DNA from: VMCP01 sp964408945
Lineage (GTDB): Bacteria; Bacteroidota; Bacteroidia; NS11-12g; UBA955
DNA: 64,000 nt
Reading direction: 5' to 3'
Assembly: GCA_964408945.1 (NCBI GenBank)
Contig: CAYPBJ010000004.1
Coordinates: forward strand, 62,001 to 126,000
Below are positions 35,448 to 45,125 of this stretch, piece after piece. Each line of letters begins with the position of its first letter. Position 1 is the first letter of the stretch. A model generated the notes under the pieces. That model ran no database searches. It saw nothing but the letters and a program-made list of their open reading frames with translations, and was not told the DNA's origin. Position numbers and translations under genes: made by a program.

Positions 35448-36848
35448 TCAAAGCCATTTACCTGGATTCAATATTCCGTTGGGATCAAATGATTGTTTTA
35501 TTCCCTTCATGATATTTAGATGTACATCACTGAGTACAATCTTTAAATAAGGCGCTTGCACGAGTCCTATTCCATGTTCTCCGCTAATGGTTCCCCCTAA
35601 GGATTTACAAAGTTGAAAAATTTCGACAATTCCCATTGGCACTTCATTTTTCCATTGATCTTCTGTCATTTGATCTTTTAGGATATTTACATGCAGATTT
35701 CCATCTCCAGCGTGACCATAACAAACACTTCGAAATCCATATTTATTGCCTATTTCTTTAACCCCACTCAATAATTCCGGAAGTTTCGAACGAGGTACAA
35801 CAGTATCTTCTTCCTTGTAAACACTCTGTTGTTTTACCAATTCCCCCAATGATCTTCTGATTTTCCACCAATCAGCAGACATTTCGGAATTATTGGGTAA
35901 ATAGACTTCAATGGCTCCTTCCTCCTCAAGAAATGGATATAAATTCTCGGCGGTCGAGTTAAGTTCATCTATATTGTTGCCATCTAAGATGATAAGAAGG
36001 TAAAATGCCGTATTTGCGGGTTTGGGAAAGGGTATTTTCAAAATATCCATAGCAATTTCAACACCTGAAACTTCCATAAGCTCAATACCTGCTGGCTCAA
36101 ATCCATTGATTAATATTGAGTTTACACACGATGCTGCCTTAGAAGCATTATCGAATGTTGCGAGCATCAACAATTCTTGAGTTTTCAATGGAATCAACTT
36201 TAAAACAGCCTTCGTGACAATACCAAGAAGCCCTTCGCTTCCAATCATCAAATGGGTTAAAGAAAACCCTGTGGAGTTTTTTAAGGTATTTGCACCTGTC
36301 CAAATTACATCTCCAGTAGGAAGCACCACTTCTAAATTAAGTACATAATCTCTAGTAGTTCCATATTTTACCGCTTTCGGACCACCAGCACCGTGAGCAA
36401 TATTACCGCCAATAGTTGATGATCCCATACTTGCAGGATCTGGAGGATAAGTCAATCCAAAAGGTTTCAACATTTCTTTTAGTTCGGCATTTACAACCCC
36501 AGATTCAACTGTCACTTGGAAATTCTCATTATCAATTGCCAAAATTCTATTGAATTTTTTCATAGAAATAACCACCCCTCCAAGAACAGGTAAACATGCT
36601 CCAGATAGGCCTGTTCCTGCACCACGGGTATAGACGGAAATTTTATGTTCGTTACAATATTTTAAGATATTCGATAACTGCTCAGTATTCGATGGAATCA
36701 ATAATAAATCGGGTAAAAATGATAGATCTTCAGTGTAATCTCTTGAGACTGATTCTAAGTCATTCAAATTTTGACTTACATTCGCGTGACCCAGAAGTTC
36801 AATAAACCATTGAACATGGTTTTGAGTAAAAGGTTGTTGGGGGACCAT
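35448..36848 (-). CDS. FAD-linked oxidase, GlcD/D-lactate dehydrogenase-like
   Basis: About 466 residues from the ATG at 36848 (reading MVPQQPFTQ); the longer frame begins at a TTG that overlaps the divergent kinase. An FAD-binding PCMH domain (FAD_binding_4): SVYTRGAGTGLSGACLPVLGG, then TYPPDPASMGSSTIGGNIAHGAGGPKAVKYG. An FAD-linked oxidase C-terminal domain follows, with YGHAGDGNLHVNI and GTISGEHGIG. It oxidises an alpha-hydroxy acid such as glycolate or D-lactate and feeds a membrane acceptor. No glcE/glcF homologue is adjacent. Confidence 0.9.
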   Translation of the reverse strand: MVPQQPFTQNHVQWFIELLGHANVSQNLNDLESVSRDYTEDLSFLPDLLLIPSNTEQLSNILKYCNEHKISVYTRGAGTGLSGACLPVLGGVVISMKKFNRILAIDNENFQVTVESGVVNAELKEMLKPFGLTYPPDPASMGSSTIGGNIAHGAGGPKAVKYGTTRDYVLNLEVVLPTGDVIWTGANTLKNSTGFSLTHLMIGSEGLLGIVTKAVLKLIPLKTQELLMLATFDNASKAASCVNSILINGFEPAGIELMEVSGVEIAMDILKIPFPKPANTAFYLLIILDGNNIDELNSTAENLYPFLEEEGAIEVYLPNNSEMSADWWKIRRSLGELVKQQSVYKEEDTVVPRSKLPELLSGVKEIGNKYGFRSVCYGHAGDGNLHVNILKDQMTEDQWKNEVPMGIVEIFQLCKSLGGTISGEHGIGLVQAPYLKIVLSDVHLNIMKGIKQSFDPNGILNPGKWL

Positions 36849-36856
36849 ATCGTAAG

Positions 36857-36864
36857 CAAAGGTA
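36857..36864 (-). promoter_or_regulatory. TAnnTTTG promoter element before the GlcD-like gene
   Basis: On the minus strand TACCTTTG(C) matches the Bacteroidota -7 consensus and is 8 bases before the ATG at 36848. It supports the choice of that start over the upstream TTG. Confidence 0.5.
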
Positions 36865-36877
36865 TTTAATATTGACA

Positions 36878-38089
36878 ATGGTAAATAATAGGATTAAAAT
36901 AATGTTGGCCATTGGGGCAATCAATTTGTATATGTTGAGCGCCCTAGTTTGGTGGGCATTTGCATTGGTTCGTTTTCAAGAGAGAAACTATGAATCTCAA
37001 ATTGAGAAGCTTGACCTTAAAAAGCAGCTCGTTGAGGTAAAAATTGAGAATTATTTGCTAGCACATCAAAATTTTAATCTTTCAATAATGTCGGATTCCC
37101 AAAAACTGGGGATTTCCAATGGAGATGTCTACAAAATCAATCAAACCGTAGGAATTTGCGATTCAGTAAAAATTAAATCCATTGTAAATCAAGAGTTTAA
37201 AGATTTTCGTGTTTTTTTTGTGACAAATAGGCAACGAAATTATGTAGAAATTGGTCTATCTCTTCGTGAAGAGATAATACTAGAAGTAAACAACACCCTT
37301 TTAAATAAAAAGAAAGCGTGGATTTATGAAGGTATTACTCTTGGAATCATAACTTTAATCATTGGAGGTGCGATGTTTGTATATGTAGATAAAATTCTTC
37401 GGTTAAATGCCCAACAAAATAATTTCTTGTTGGCAGTTACGCATGAATTAAAGACACCCATATCTGCAGCGCGTTTAGCCCTTCAAACAGTTAAGAAGGA
37501 TACATCATTAAAACTGCTACCAAAAATGTTGGAAATGGCTAACTCAAACCTACTGAGATTGTCAAATATGGTGGAGCAAATTTTGATGGCTACTCGATTC
37601 GAAAGCAAATTTGTAGATCCTGTTTTTTCCGAAAAAAATATTGGTGAGTTAATTCAAGAAGCCATCACCTCTTTAGAACTAACGGCTGAAAATAAAAGTA
37701 GGTTAATAACTAACACCCCTGATGGACTCATTGGAGAGGTTGATGAAAAAATGCTCAAAACGGTAATTAAAAACTTGATTACCAATGCATTTAAATATTC
37801 TGAAAACGAATCGGTAGTAGAATTAATTTTAACCGATTCAATGTCCCAGTATCAAATCCAAGTAAAAGACCAAGGTATTGGTATTTTAGATTCTGATAAA
37901 AAAAGGGTTTTTGAGAAGTTTTATAGAGTGGGTGAAGAAAAAACTCGTTCACAGCCGGGGTCTGGTTTAGGTCTTTATTTGGTCAAGCAAATTACCGAAA
38001 TGCATGGCGGAAAAGTATCAATCCTTGACAATAAACCTCAAGGAACCGTTTTTATTTTAAAAATCAACAAACAACAACAAACTAAATAA
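36878..38089 (+). CDS. Sensor histidine kinase, OmpR-partner type
   Basis: About 403 residues from the ATG at 36878. An N-terminal helix (about 7-31) and a second helix (about 146-169) bound a small periplasmic sensor of about 110 residues with a coiled-coil start. The kinase core has H189 in the box VTHELKTPISAARLAL, an N box KNLITNAFKYS, a G1 box VKDQGIGI and G2 GSGLGLYLVKQI. It passes phosphate to the regulator that begins 1 base downstream. Confidence 0.93.
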   Translation: MVNNRIKIMLAIGAINLYMLSALVWWAFALVRFQERNYESQIEKLDLKKQLVEVKIENYLLAHQNFNLSIMSDSQKLGISNGDVYKINQTVGICDSVKIKSIVNQEFKDFRVFFVTNRQRNYVEIGLSLREEIILEVNNTLLNKKKAWIYEGITLGIITLIIGGAMFVYVDKILRLNAQQNNFLLAVTHELKTPISAARLALQTVKKDTSLKLLPKMLEMANSNLLRLSNMVEQILMATRFESKFVDPVFSEKNIGELIQEAITSLELTAENKSRLITNTPDGLIGEVDEKMLKTVIKNLITNAFKYSENESVVELILTDSMSQYQIQVKDQGIGILDSDKKRVFEKFYRVGEEKTRSQPGSGLGLYLVKQITEMHGGKVSILDNKPQGTVFILKINKQQQTK

Positions 38090-38090
38090 T

Positions 38091-38789
38091 ATGAAGTCCC
38101 ATCGAATTCTTTTGGTTGAAGATGAAGCAGATTTAGCAGAATTGATTAGAATCAATCTCGAAATGGAGGGTTATAAAGTGGCTGTTGCCGGTCACGGAGC
38201 AATTGCTATCCAAAAGTTAAAATCTGAGAGTTTTGATTTGGTTATTATGGATATTATGATGCCGTCTATGGATGGAATTACCGCTACTCAGCACATTCGA
38301 TTGTCAAATAACGATATACCTATCATGATACTCTCTGCAAGCAATAGCAGTAAAGATCGAATAGGTGGTTTAAAAGCAGGTGCCGATGATTATTTGGCCA
38401 AACCATTTGAATTAGAGGAAATGATGTTGAGAGTGCAGAAGTTAATTCGTAGAACCCAGCAAAACACTCCTAGATTAACTCTACAAGAATACAGCTTTGG
38501 TGGCAACACCATAGATTTCAATTCATACAGGGCCGTTGGGAAATCTGGTGAATTCAAATTGACCAAGAAGGAGGCTCAGTTATTGAAATTATTGATCGAA
38601 AAGAAAAATTTGGTTGTAACCAGAGAGGAAATTCTTAAAACTGTATGGGGTTACACTGTTTTTCCAAGTACCAGAACTATTGACAACTTTATTCTGGCGT
38701 TTAGAAAATATTTTGAAGAAGATGCTAAAAATCCAAGGTACTTTTTAAGCCTTAGAGGTGTTGGATATAAGTATACTGAAGAAGATTAA
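38091..38789 (+). CDS. OmpR-family response regulator
   Basis: 232 residues. Receiver with E10-D11 and phosphoacceptor D54 (VIMDIMMPSMDG), Lys in LAKPF. A winged-helix Trans_reg_C domain follows (about 130-230): FKLTKKEAQLLKLLIEKKNLVVTREEILKTVWG, SLRGVGYKY at the end. It binds DNA as a phosphorylated dimer. Overlaps the convergent YhiN-like gene by 4 bases. Confidence 0.95.
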   Translation: MKSHRILLVEDEADLAELIRINLEMEGYKVAVAGHGAIAIQKLKSESFDLVIMDIMMPSMDGITATQHIRLSNNDIPIMILSASNSSKDRIGGLKAGADDYLAKPFELEEMMLRVQKLIRRTQQNTPRLTLQEYSFGGNTIDFNSYRAVGKSGEFKLTKKEAQLLKLLIEKKNLVVTREEILKTVWGYTVFPSTRTIDNFILAFRKYFEEDAKNPRYFLSLRGVGYKYTEED

Positions 38790-40027
38790 TTCAATTTCGA
38801 AATAGCTCGAGCAGCAACTTCTGCTGTACTCCATGCTCCTTGGAAATTAAATCCGCCAGTTATTCCATCGATGTCTAAAACCTCTCCGCAGGCATAGATA
38901 CCCGATTGATTTTTAACTTCCATATTTTTATTGGAAATACTTTCTGTAGATATGCCACCTGCGGTCACAAACTCTTCTTTGAAGGTGGTTTTTCCTGAAA
39001 TCTCAATCGGAAACCTCATTACATGTTCAGTTAGTCTGTTAACTAACTTTTTATTTAGACTACTTCCTACTGAATTCAAATCAATTCCGCTTTCGTTCAA
39101 AATTAACTCCCATAACCTATTTGGAAGTTCAAATATGGAAATGTTCTTCCAAAGTTTCTTGGGATTGTTATCGATCTCTTTGTAAACCATTTCTCTAATT
39201 TCATCCTCTGTAAAATCACCCACCCAAGAAATAAGTACTTTGAATTTATAATGTTGATCAAATAATCTACGCGCCATCCAAGCACTCGTTTTCAATACTG
39301 CCGGACCACTAATTCCCCAATGAGTGATTAATAAAGGTCCTTGAAACGCTTCCTTATCTCCCATTATTTTAATTTTACAATTGGATACAGAAACCCCTGA
39401 CAGCGGTTTTAATTTATTCAAGTCTGATTTATCAGCATTGAAAGAAAATAGAGACGGTACAGGATTCACCCATTCAAAGGATGATTTCCAAATAATTTTA
39501 CTCAAATCTGGAATTCCACCTGTCGCAATTACGATGTATTTAGAAATTACATTAACTTTTTTTAAGTTTAATCTATCGTTAAATTCTTGATGAAATTGAT
39601 TGTCAATACGGGTGAATCCTAGCCATTCATGATTTTTATAAATGTCGATTTTATATTTTTTGGCCAAATATTCAAAAAGTCCAGCAATTGTTTCCGATGA
39701 ATTGGATGTAGGAAAAATACGTCCATCTGTCTCAATCTTGGTTTGAACATTATGAGAGTGTAACCAATCAAGAAACTGATCTACCCCAAACTCCTGAAAA
39801 ACTTTCTTTAAAAATGATGCTCCACGCGGATAGTTTGCAATTAATTCTGAAGTTTTACTGCAGTCATGGGTAACATTGCAACGACCGCCGCCACTAACCC
39901 TCACTTTTGTCAAGGTTTTCCCTGTTTTTTCAAAAATGGCAACCGATAAATGGGGTGCGAGTTCCTTTATTCGAATGGCGCAATAAAATCCTGATGCACC
40001 ACCACCAATGACAGCAACATCTATCAT
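38786..40027 (-). CDS. HI0933/YhiN-family flavoprotein
   Basis: 413 residues. N-terminal FAD motif VAVIGGGASGFYCAI, then RVSGGGRCNVTHDCS, both diagnostic of the YhiN (BaiN) family. The C-terminus carries the second FAD site ESISNKNMEVKNQSGIYACGEVLDIDGITGGFNFQGAWSTA. Family members are FAD/NAD(P)-dependent oxidoreductases; E. coli members are of unknown function, and one gut homologue acts on bile acids. The start overlaps the GT2 stop by 4 bases (ATGA-type). Confidence 0.9.
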   Translation of the reverse strand: MIDVAVIGGGASGFYCAIRIKELAPHLSVAIFEKTGKTLTKVRVSGGGRCNVTHDCSKTSELIANYPRGASFLKKVFQEFGVDQFLDWLHSHNVQTKIETDGRIFPTSNSSETIAGLFEYLAKKYKIDIYKNHEWLGFTRIDNQFHQEFNDRLNLKKVNVISKYIVIATGGIPDLSKIIWKSSFEWVNPVPSLFSFNADKSDLNKLKPLSGVSVSNCKIKIMGDKEAFQGPLLITHWGISGPAVLKTSAWMARRLFDQHYKFKVLISWVGDFTEDEIREMVYKEIDNNPKKLWKNISIFELPNRLWELILNESGIDLNSVGSSLNKKLVNRLTEHVMRFPIEISGKTTFKEEFVTAGGISTESISNKNMEVKNQSGIYACGEVLDIDGITGGFNFQGAWSTAEVAARAISKLN

Positions 40028-40905
40028 GGATTGACAACTTTGTAGTTTTTGTATTCCCCAATTCGTTTTCCAGTGAATTTTTCAAACCAATAGAGAAAAA
40101 ACGTTTTCAGGTTGAAGTTCTTTCTACTCACATCGAAATCAAATTTCCAATTGATTCGATTTATACGGTCTTTCATTATTTGCGGGTGAGTCTCTGTGAA
40201 TTTAACCAAGGAGTCTATTCCTGAATAATTGAATTCTTGTTGTTGATATACATTCTTTTGCATGTATTGATCGTCATGCCAAAGTCTATGAAATTGCTCT
40301 TGTTTTATTTGTTGTTCCTTGGGATGTTTAACCCAACCATAATGAAAAATACGAGCCTTAATTGGAACAACTTTTAATTTCTCATTTTGGATTGTTCTAA
40401 ATCCTTGGGCATCTTTCCAGCTTTTAATTTTGCCCGTATTTTTAATGATTCTGATTTCCTTTCTATACCAACGTCGAGAATCTCCTATATAATCATAACT
40501 TCCATAAAAGTGCCTGTAATTAAACAATAATCCTTCTATATTGGGGTTGTCCTTATGTTGAAGGAGTGCATTCTTTATTATGGGTATATCGTCCTCGTGG
40601 ATGCATTCATCTGCCTGAATATAAAAACACCAATCTGAATCAGAAGATACACCAGCTAAAGCTTTATTTGTTTCATCTGCAAGTACTTTCCCTCCAACTC
40701 TTAATTCATCATCCCAAATAGTGTCAATTATCTTCAGGTTGTTTAATCCTAAATTAACGATGAATTCACGTGTTCCATCGTCTGACGCGCCAATTGCTAC
40801 AACAATTTCATCACACAAAGGCTCTATTGATTTCAAAGATTCTCCAATGGGATAATCAGCTTTGATCACATTACGTGCAATGGCAAATCCTGAAACCTTC
40901 ATCAA
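40024..40905 (-). CDS. Family 2 glycosyltransferase
   Basis: 293 residues, GT-A fold. VSGFAIARNVIKADYPIGESLKS, the CDEIVVAIGASDDGTREFI nucleotide-sugar segment and a D-x-D-like site near DWCFYIQADECI. The second half has no obvious membrane anchor. It transfers a sugar to an unknown acceptor; related Bacteroidota proteins are core lipopolysaccharide glycosyltransferases. The frame has two adjacent ATGs (40905 and 40902); both overlap the dnaE stop, and the first gives an ATGA-type junction. Confidence 0.85.
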   Translation of the reverse strand: MMKVSGFAIARNVIKADYPIGESLKSIEPLCDEIVVAIGASDDGTREFIVNLGLNNLKIIDTIWDDELRVGGKVLADETNKALAGVSSDSDWCFYIQADECIHEDDIPIIKNALLQHKDNPNIEGLLFNYRHFYGSYDYIGDSRRWYRKEIRIIKNTGKIKSWKDAQGFRTIQNEKLKVVPIKARIFHYGWVKHPKEQQIKQEQFHRLWHDDQYMQKNVYQQQEFNYSGIDSLVKFTETHPQIMKDRINRINWKFDFDVSRKNFNLKTFFLYWFEKFTGKRIGEYKNYKVVNP

Positions 40906-43900
40906 ATTCTATCCTCCAATTGAAACTGAAACCTCACTTCCATTTCATCCAATATCACTTGCACTTCTTCATTAAAATCAACTTTGAAATTCGATACTAA
41001 AGAGACCCCCATATCTTCGTCATAATCTTGAAAATGAAACCATAATTGCACATTTCCAGGAAATTGTTCAAGTACATTAGAAACAGTTTGATGTTTTCCG
41101 TCAAAAAGCTCCTTGGGGTGCATGTATACATTCAATGCTCTAACCAATGATTTGACATTAATATCTGCAATAAGTTTAACTTGATTATAATCAACTCTGG
41201 CTCTATTTCCATCAACTCCAGGTTTTACTGAACCGGTAATCCATAAGATGTAGTCTTGAGACAATAAGTTTTTGTTGTCAATATATTGCTTATTGAAAAA
41301 TGCCAATTCTATGGTACCTGTGTAATCAAGAAAATTGATTTTTCCAAAGGGAGCACCTCTTTGAGTCATTGCTTCTCTGACAGAAGTAACAATGCCCATC
41401 ATTTTGAAATTTAAAGGCTCATTCTGATCAACTGCTTGAGAAAATTCGCTGACAGGAGTGGGTTTTAGAACACTGTGTATGAATTTATATTCATCTAATG
41501 GATGTTTACTGAGAAATACTCCAACCAACTCTTCTTCAATTTTAAGTTCATCCATTAATGTAAATTTTTCAACTGCAGGAAGTTTTGGTTCCTGAGGAAC
41601 CGTTGCTTCACCTCCGCCAAATAAACCCATTTGACCACTTTGTTTATCTGCTTGAAGTTTTTGACCAAATTTAAGCGCTAACTCAACACCTATCAATCCA
41701 TCATTGGCACTTGCCAAATACTGAGCTCTATGGTATCTTTGATCAAAATCAAACACTCCCGCTTTCGCTAAATTCTCCAAATTGCGTTTGTTTACAGCCC
41801 TCAAATTTACTCGTCCAGTCAAATCAAAAATGCTTGAAAAAGGGCCATTTTTATCTCTTTCCGATAAAATTTCATCAACAGCATTTTCTCCAACTCCTTT
41901 AACAGCGTTCATTCCAAATCTAATTTCTCCATTTTTGGTAACGGTAAAGGCTGATCTACTTTCATTGAGGTCAGGTCCAAGTACTTTTGTACCCATTCTT
42001 CTGCATTCTTCCATATAAAAGGTGATTTTTTTAATATCACCCATATTACTTTTCAGAACCGCTGACATGAATTGAGCCGGATAATGCGCCTTAAGATAAG
42101 CCGTTTGGAAGGCAATTACCGCATAACAGGTAGAATGGCTTTTATTAAACGCGTATTGAGCAAACTCTTCCCAATCCGAATAGATTTTATGTAACACTTT
42201 TTCGGGAAACCCTTTTTCTAAAGCACCTGCCATAAAGTCGGATTTTAATTCATCGATAAGCTGTTTGTTTTTCTTACCCATTGCTTTACGCAATACATCG
42301 GCTTTACCTTTAGAAAATCCCGCCAATTTTTGACTGAGCAACATTACCTGCTCTTGGTAAACCGTAATTCCGTAGGTCTCCTTTAAATATTCTTCCATTT
42401 CAGGAAGGTCATATTCTACCGGTTTACGACCGTGTTTTCTATCAACAAAATCTGGTATATATTTCATCGGTCCCGGCCGATAAAGTGCGTTCATTGCTAT
42501 CAAATCTCCAAACTGCGTAGGTTTTAGATCACGCATATACTTCTGCATTCCGGGACTTTCAAACTGGAAAATTCCATTGGTATCGCCACGTTGAAACAAT
42601 TCATATGTGAGTGTATCTTCTAAGGGAATTTGATCTATATCAATTTCATCTCCAGTTGTTTCCTTTATGATTGCAATTGCATCTTTCAGAATTGTTAAGG
42701 TAGATAACCCCAAAAAGTCCATTTTTAGTAAACCCGCTTTTTCAATCTGATTTACATCGTATTGAACCTGCATCCATGGCGAATCTTTTGATCGAGCCAC
42801 TGGAACAACCTCGTCAATATCTTTGGGGGCTATTATGATTCCGCAAGCATGTACACCTGTATTTCTGACTGATCCCTCCAATTTCTCAGCATCTTTCAAA
42901 ACCTGACTTGCGGCATCATTTGATTTATAAATATTCTGTAGTTCTTTGAGATTCTCAATTTCTTCAGGCTTCAAATTGACCGAATCGTCTTTTGCCAATT
43001 TATCTATATCCGCATGAAGCATGGTTTTTAAGTTGAGATTCCCAGGAACTAACTTGGTTAATCCAACTGTTTGATTTAGTGGATATTGAAGCACTCTACC
43101 TACATCTCTAATTGCACTTTTGGCAGCCATCGTACCATAGGTAATGATTTGAGCAATTCTGCGTTCGCCATATTTTTTTGCCACATATTCAATGACGCGA
43201 TCTCTTCCTTGGTCATCAAAGTCAATATCGACGTCAGGCATACTTACACGTTCAGGATTTAGGAAACGCTCAAACAGCAAATCATATTTCACTGGATCAA
43301 CATTGGTAATTCCCAATGCGTAAGCAACTAATGATCCTGCTGCAGATCCGCGTCCTGGTCCTACCCAAACCCCCATTTTTCTTGCTGCAGATGTAAAATC
43401 TTGTACAATCAAGAAATATCCTTCGTAGCCCGAATTACAAATCGTATTTAATTCAAATTTTAGACGTTCCTCTACATCGGTGGGAATTGCCCCCCCAAAT
43501 TTTTGCTTACATCCTTCATAAGAGAGATGAGTGAGATAATCTTTTTGAGATAAAAATCCATCGGGAAGAATGTAATTAGGCAAAACTATATCTCGCTCTA
43601 ATTCAGGACTTTGAATGGAGTCAATTAAACGATTGGTGTTATCTAGTGCTTCGGGAATATCTTGAAATAGTTTCTCCATTTCCGATTGAGTTTTAAAATA
43701 AAACTCTTCATTGGGAAAGCCAAATCTAAAGCCTTTACCTGATTCTTCATTCGTTGCCTTAGGAGTGGATTGAAACTCAGATGTATTTATACAGAGTAAT
43801 ATATCATGGGCGTTTGCATCGTCTTTTTCAACGTAATGTGAATCGTTTGTTGCAATGATAGGAACATTGTATTTTCGGGCAAATTTGATTAAAGTCTGGT

Positions 43901-44483
43901 TGATATCTTCTTGATCAATTCCAGTGTTGTCTATGTTGCAAAGATGATGCCTTTGTAACTCCACATAGAAGTCATGCCCAAACATTTGGTGCCATTCACA
44001 GAAAATCTTTTCTGCTTCTTCTTCCCCTTTATGAATGATGGCTTGAGGAATTTCGGCACCTATACAACAAGAAGTTGCTATTAGTCCTTCACCGTATTGT
44101 TTCAATAATTCCTTATCAATTCGAGGATATTTGGAATAGAGTCCTTCCAAATAACCCAAGGAACATAGTTTGCTAAGGTTCTCATACCCTTTTTGATTTT
44201 TTGCTAAAAGGAGTTGGTGATAACGCTTGTCTTTTTTTCCTTGTCCGAAGGATTTTTCATGTCTATTTTCTACCAAATAGAACTCACAACCAATTACTGG
44301 GAGCATTCCCGCTTTAGTGACTGATTTATAAAAATCAAAGGCCCCGAACATATTTCCATGATCTGTAATGGCCATTGCAGGCATTCCATCGGCTTTTGCC
44401 TTTTGAACTAATTTATTTATTTCAGCCGCTCCATCGAGTAAGGAATATTGAGTATGAACGTGTAGATGCGAAAATTTAGGCAT
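40902..44483 (-). CDS. dnaE: DNA polymerase III alpha subunit
   Basis: 1193 residues, DnaE1 length. It has an N-terminal PHP domain (SHLHVHTQYSLLDGAAEI, first metal His pair) and a palm domain with the catalytic PDVDIDFDDQGRD. The fingers and HhH domains follow, then an OB fold (MGIVTSVREAMTQRGAPFGKINF). It is the replicative polymerase, acting with the clamp loader encoded by dnaX at 17-19 kb. The small lipoprotein gene lies 2 bases upstream. No intein or insertion is seen. Confidence 0.97.
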   Translation of the reverse strand: MPKFSHLHVHTQYSLLDGAAEINKLVQKAKADGMPAMAITDHGNMFGAFDFYKSVTKAGMLPVIGCEFYLVENRHEKSFGQGKKDKRYHQLLLAKNQKGYENLSKLCSLGYLEGLYSKYPRIDKELLKQYGEGLIATSCCIGAEIPQAIIHKGEEEAEKIFCEWHQMFGHDFYVELQRHHLCNIDNTGIDQEDINQTLIKFARKYNVPIIATNDSHYVEKDDANAHDILLCINTSEFQSTPKATNEESGKGFRFGFPNEEFYFKTQSEMEKLFQDIPEALDNTNRLIDSIQSPELERDIVLPNYILPDGFLSQKDYLTHLSYEGCKQKFGGAIPTDVEERLKFELNTICNSGYEGYFLIVQDFTSAARKMGVWVGPGRGSAAGSLVAYALGITNVDPVKYDLLFERFLNPERVSMPDVDIDFDDQGRDRVIEYVAKKYGERRIAQIITYGTMAAKSAIRDVGRVLQYPLNQTVGLTKLVPGNLNLKTMLHADIDKLAKDDSVNLKPEEIENLKELQNIYKSNDAASQVLKDAEKLEGSVRNTGVHACGIIIAPKDIDEVVPVARSKDSPWMQVQYDVNQIEKAGLLKMDFLGLSTLTILKDAIAIIKETTGDEIDIDQIPLEDTLTYELFQRGDTNGIFQFESPGMQKYMRDLKPTQFGDLIAMNALYRPGPMKYIPDFVDRKHGRKPVEYDLPEMEEYLKETYGITVYQEQVMLLSQKLAGFSKGKADVLRKAMGKKNKQLIDELKSDFMAGALEKGFPEKVLHKIYSDWEEFAQYAFNKSHSTCYAVIAFQTAYLKAHYPAQFMSAVLKSNMGDIKKITFYMEECRRMGTKVLGPDLNESRSAFTVTKNGEIRFGMNAVKGVGENAVDEILSERDKNGPFSSIFDLTGRVNLRAVNKRNLENLAKAGVFDFDQRYHRAQYLASANDGLIGVELALKFGQKLQADKQSGQMGLFGGGEATVPQEPKLPAVEKFTLMDELKIEEELVGVFLSKHPLDEYKFIHSVLKPTPVSEFSQAVDQNEPLNFKMMGIVTSVREAMTQRGAPFGKINFLDYTGTIELAFFNKQYIDNKNLLSQDYILWITGSVKPGVDGNRARVDYNQVKLIADINVKSLVRALNVYMHPKELFDGKHQTVSNVLEQFPGNVQLWFHFQDYDEDMGVSLVSNFKVDFNEEVQVILDEMEVRFQFQLEDRI

Positions 44484-44485
44484 AT

Positions 44486-45025
44486 TTATTTATTGGCCTC
44501 AAATCCACCGTCATTATAAACATATACTATAGTATCCCCGCTTGTACCGTCTTCTGTAAAATTAACGACCCAAGTGGGTTGATCTAATTTATATTCACCT
44601 TCTTCTTTTAACCAACCAGATTCATAATAGGCTTTGTATGGGCCGTGGAAATAGGATCCTCCAGTAGTTGGATCTAGCATTTTATCGAAGTGTGACATTC
44701 TTTGTCCATTTGGCCAATAGTTTTCTGTCCATACTTCTTCCGGACCCACGAACTTACTGACATTAAGCAGATATCCGGATTTATTATAAGTTAGATGATA
44801 TTTCACCGTATCACCCAAATAATACCTTTGTTCTTGGAGGGTACTATCTGGACGAAACGATTCATCGAGAATAACCTGACCTAATTTCACTAAACTATCA
44901 AGCGGGCGAATATCAAATTTATATGGCTGATATCTGGTTAACTTAATATTTTCTTTGCAAGACAAAACACTGATTATCAATGTAAAAATTGCAAACAATT
45001 TCCATGTTTGTTTATGAAATTTCAT
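44486..45025 (-). CDS. Putative lipoprotein with MORN-like repeats
   Basis: 179 residues. A signal peptide ends with LSC (C23), a good lipobox (FTLIISVLSC). The rest is polar with MORN-2-type units: ENYWPNGQRMSHFD, GPYKAYYESGWLKEEGEY and an aspartate-rich end. These repeats resemble the YwqK-type antitoxin-labelled family, but a toxin gene is not present and that label is only by name. It may be an envelope-surface protein. It sits 2 bases ahead of dnaE. A shared 13-base motif lies one base before its ATG. Confidence 0.7.
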   Translation of the reverse strand: MKFHKQTWKLFAIFTLIISVLSCKENIKLTRYQPYKFDIRPLDSLVKLGQVILDESFRPDSTLQEQRYYLGDTVKYHLTYNKSGYLLNVSKFVGPEEVWTENYWPNGQRMSHFDKMLDPTTGGSYFHGPYKAYYESGWLKEEGEYKLDQPTWVVNFTEDGTSGDTIVYVYNDGGFEANK

Positions 45026-45026
45026 A

Positions 45027-45039
45027 GATGCAATTTAAT
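45027..45039 (-). promoter_or_regulatory. Shared upstream 13-mer (copy 1)
   Basis: ATTAAATTGCATC on the minus strand, the same 13 bases as 47415-47427, here one base before the ATG of the lipoprotein gene. It contains TAAATTGC, one base short of the TAnnTTTGC consensus. Confidence 0.35.
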
Positions 45040-45125
45040 CATTTGGGTTGGTGGAAACATTCAGTTTTATTCTCAATTTGTAAACATTGATAGGGTTACC
45101 CGAGAATGAAGATTATTTTCGTTGA

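Noticed and set aside
44486..45025. YwqK-type antitoxin label for the MORN-like lipoprotein
   Set aside because: No toxin partner is next to it; the protein is a lipoprotein and the label comes only from a family name.
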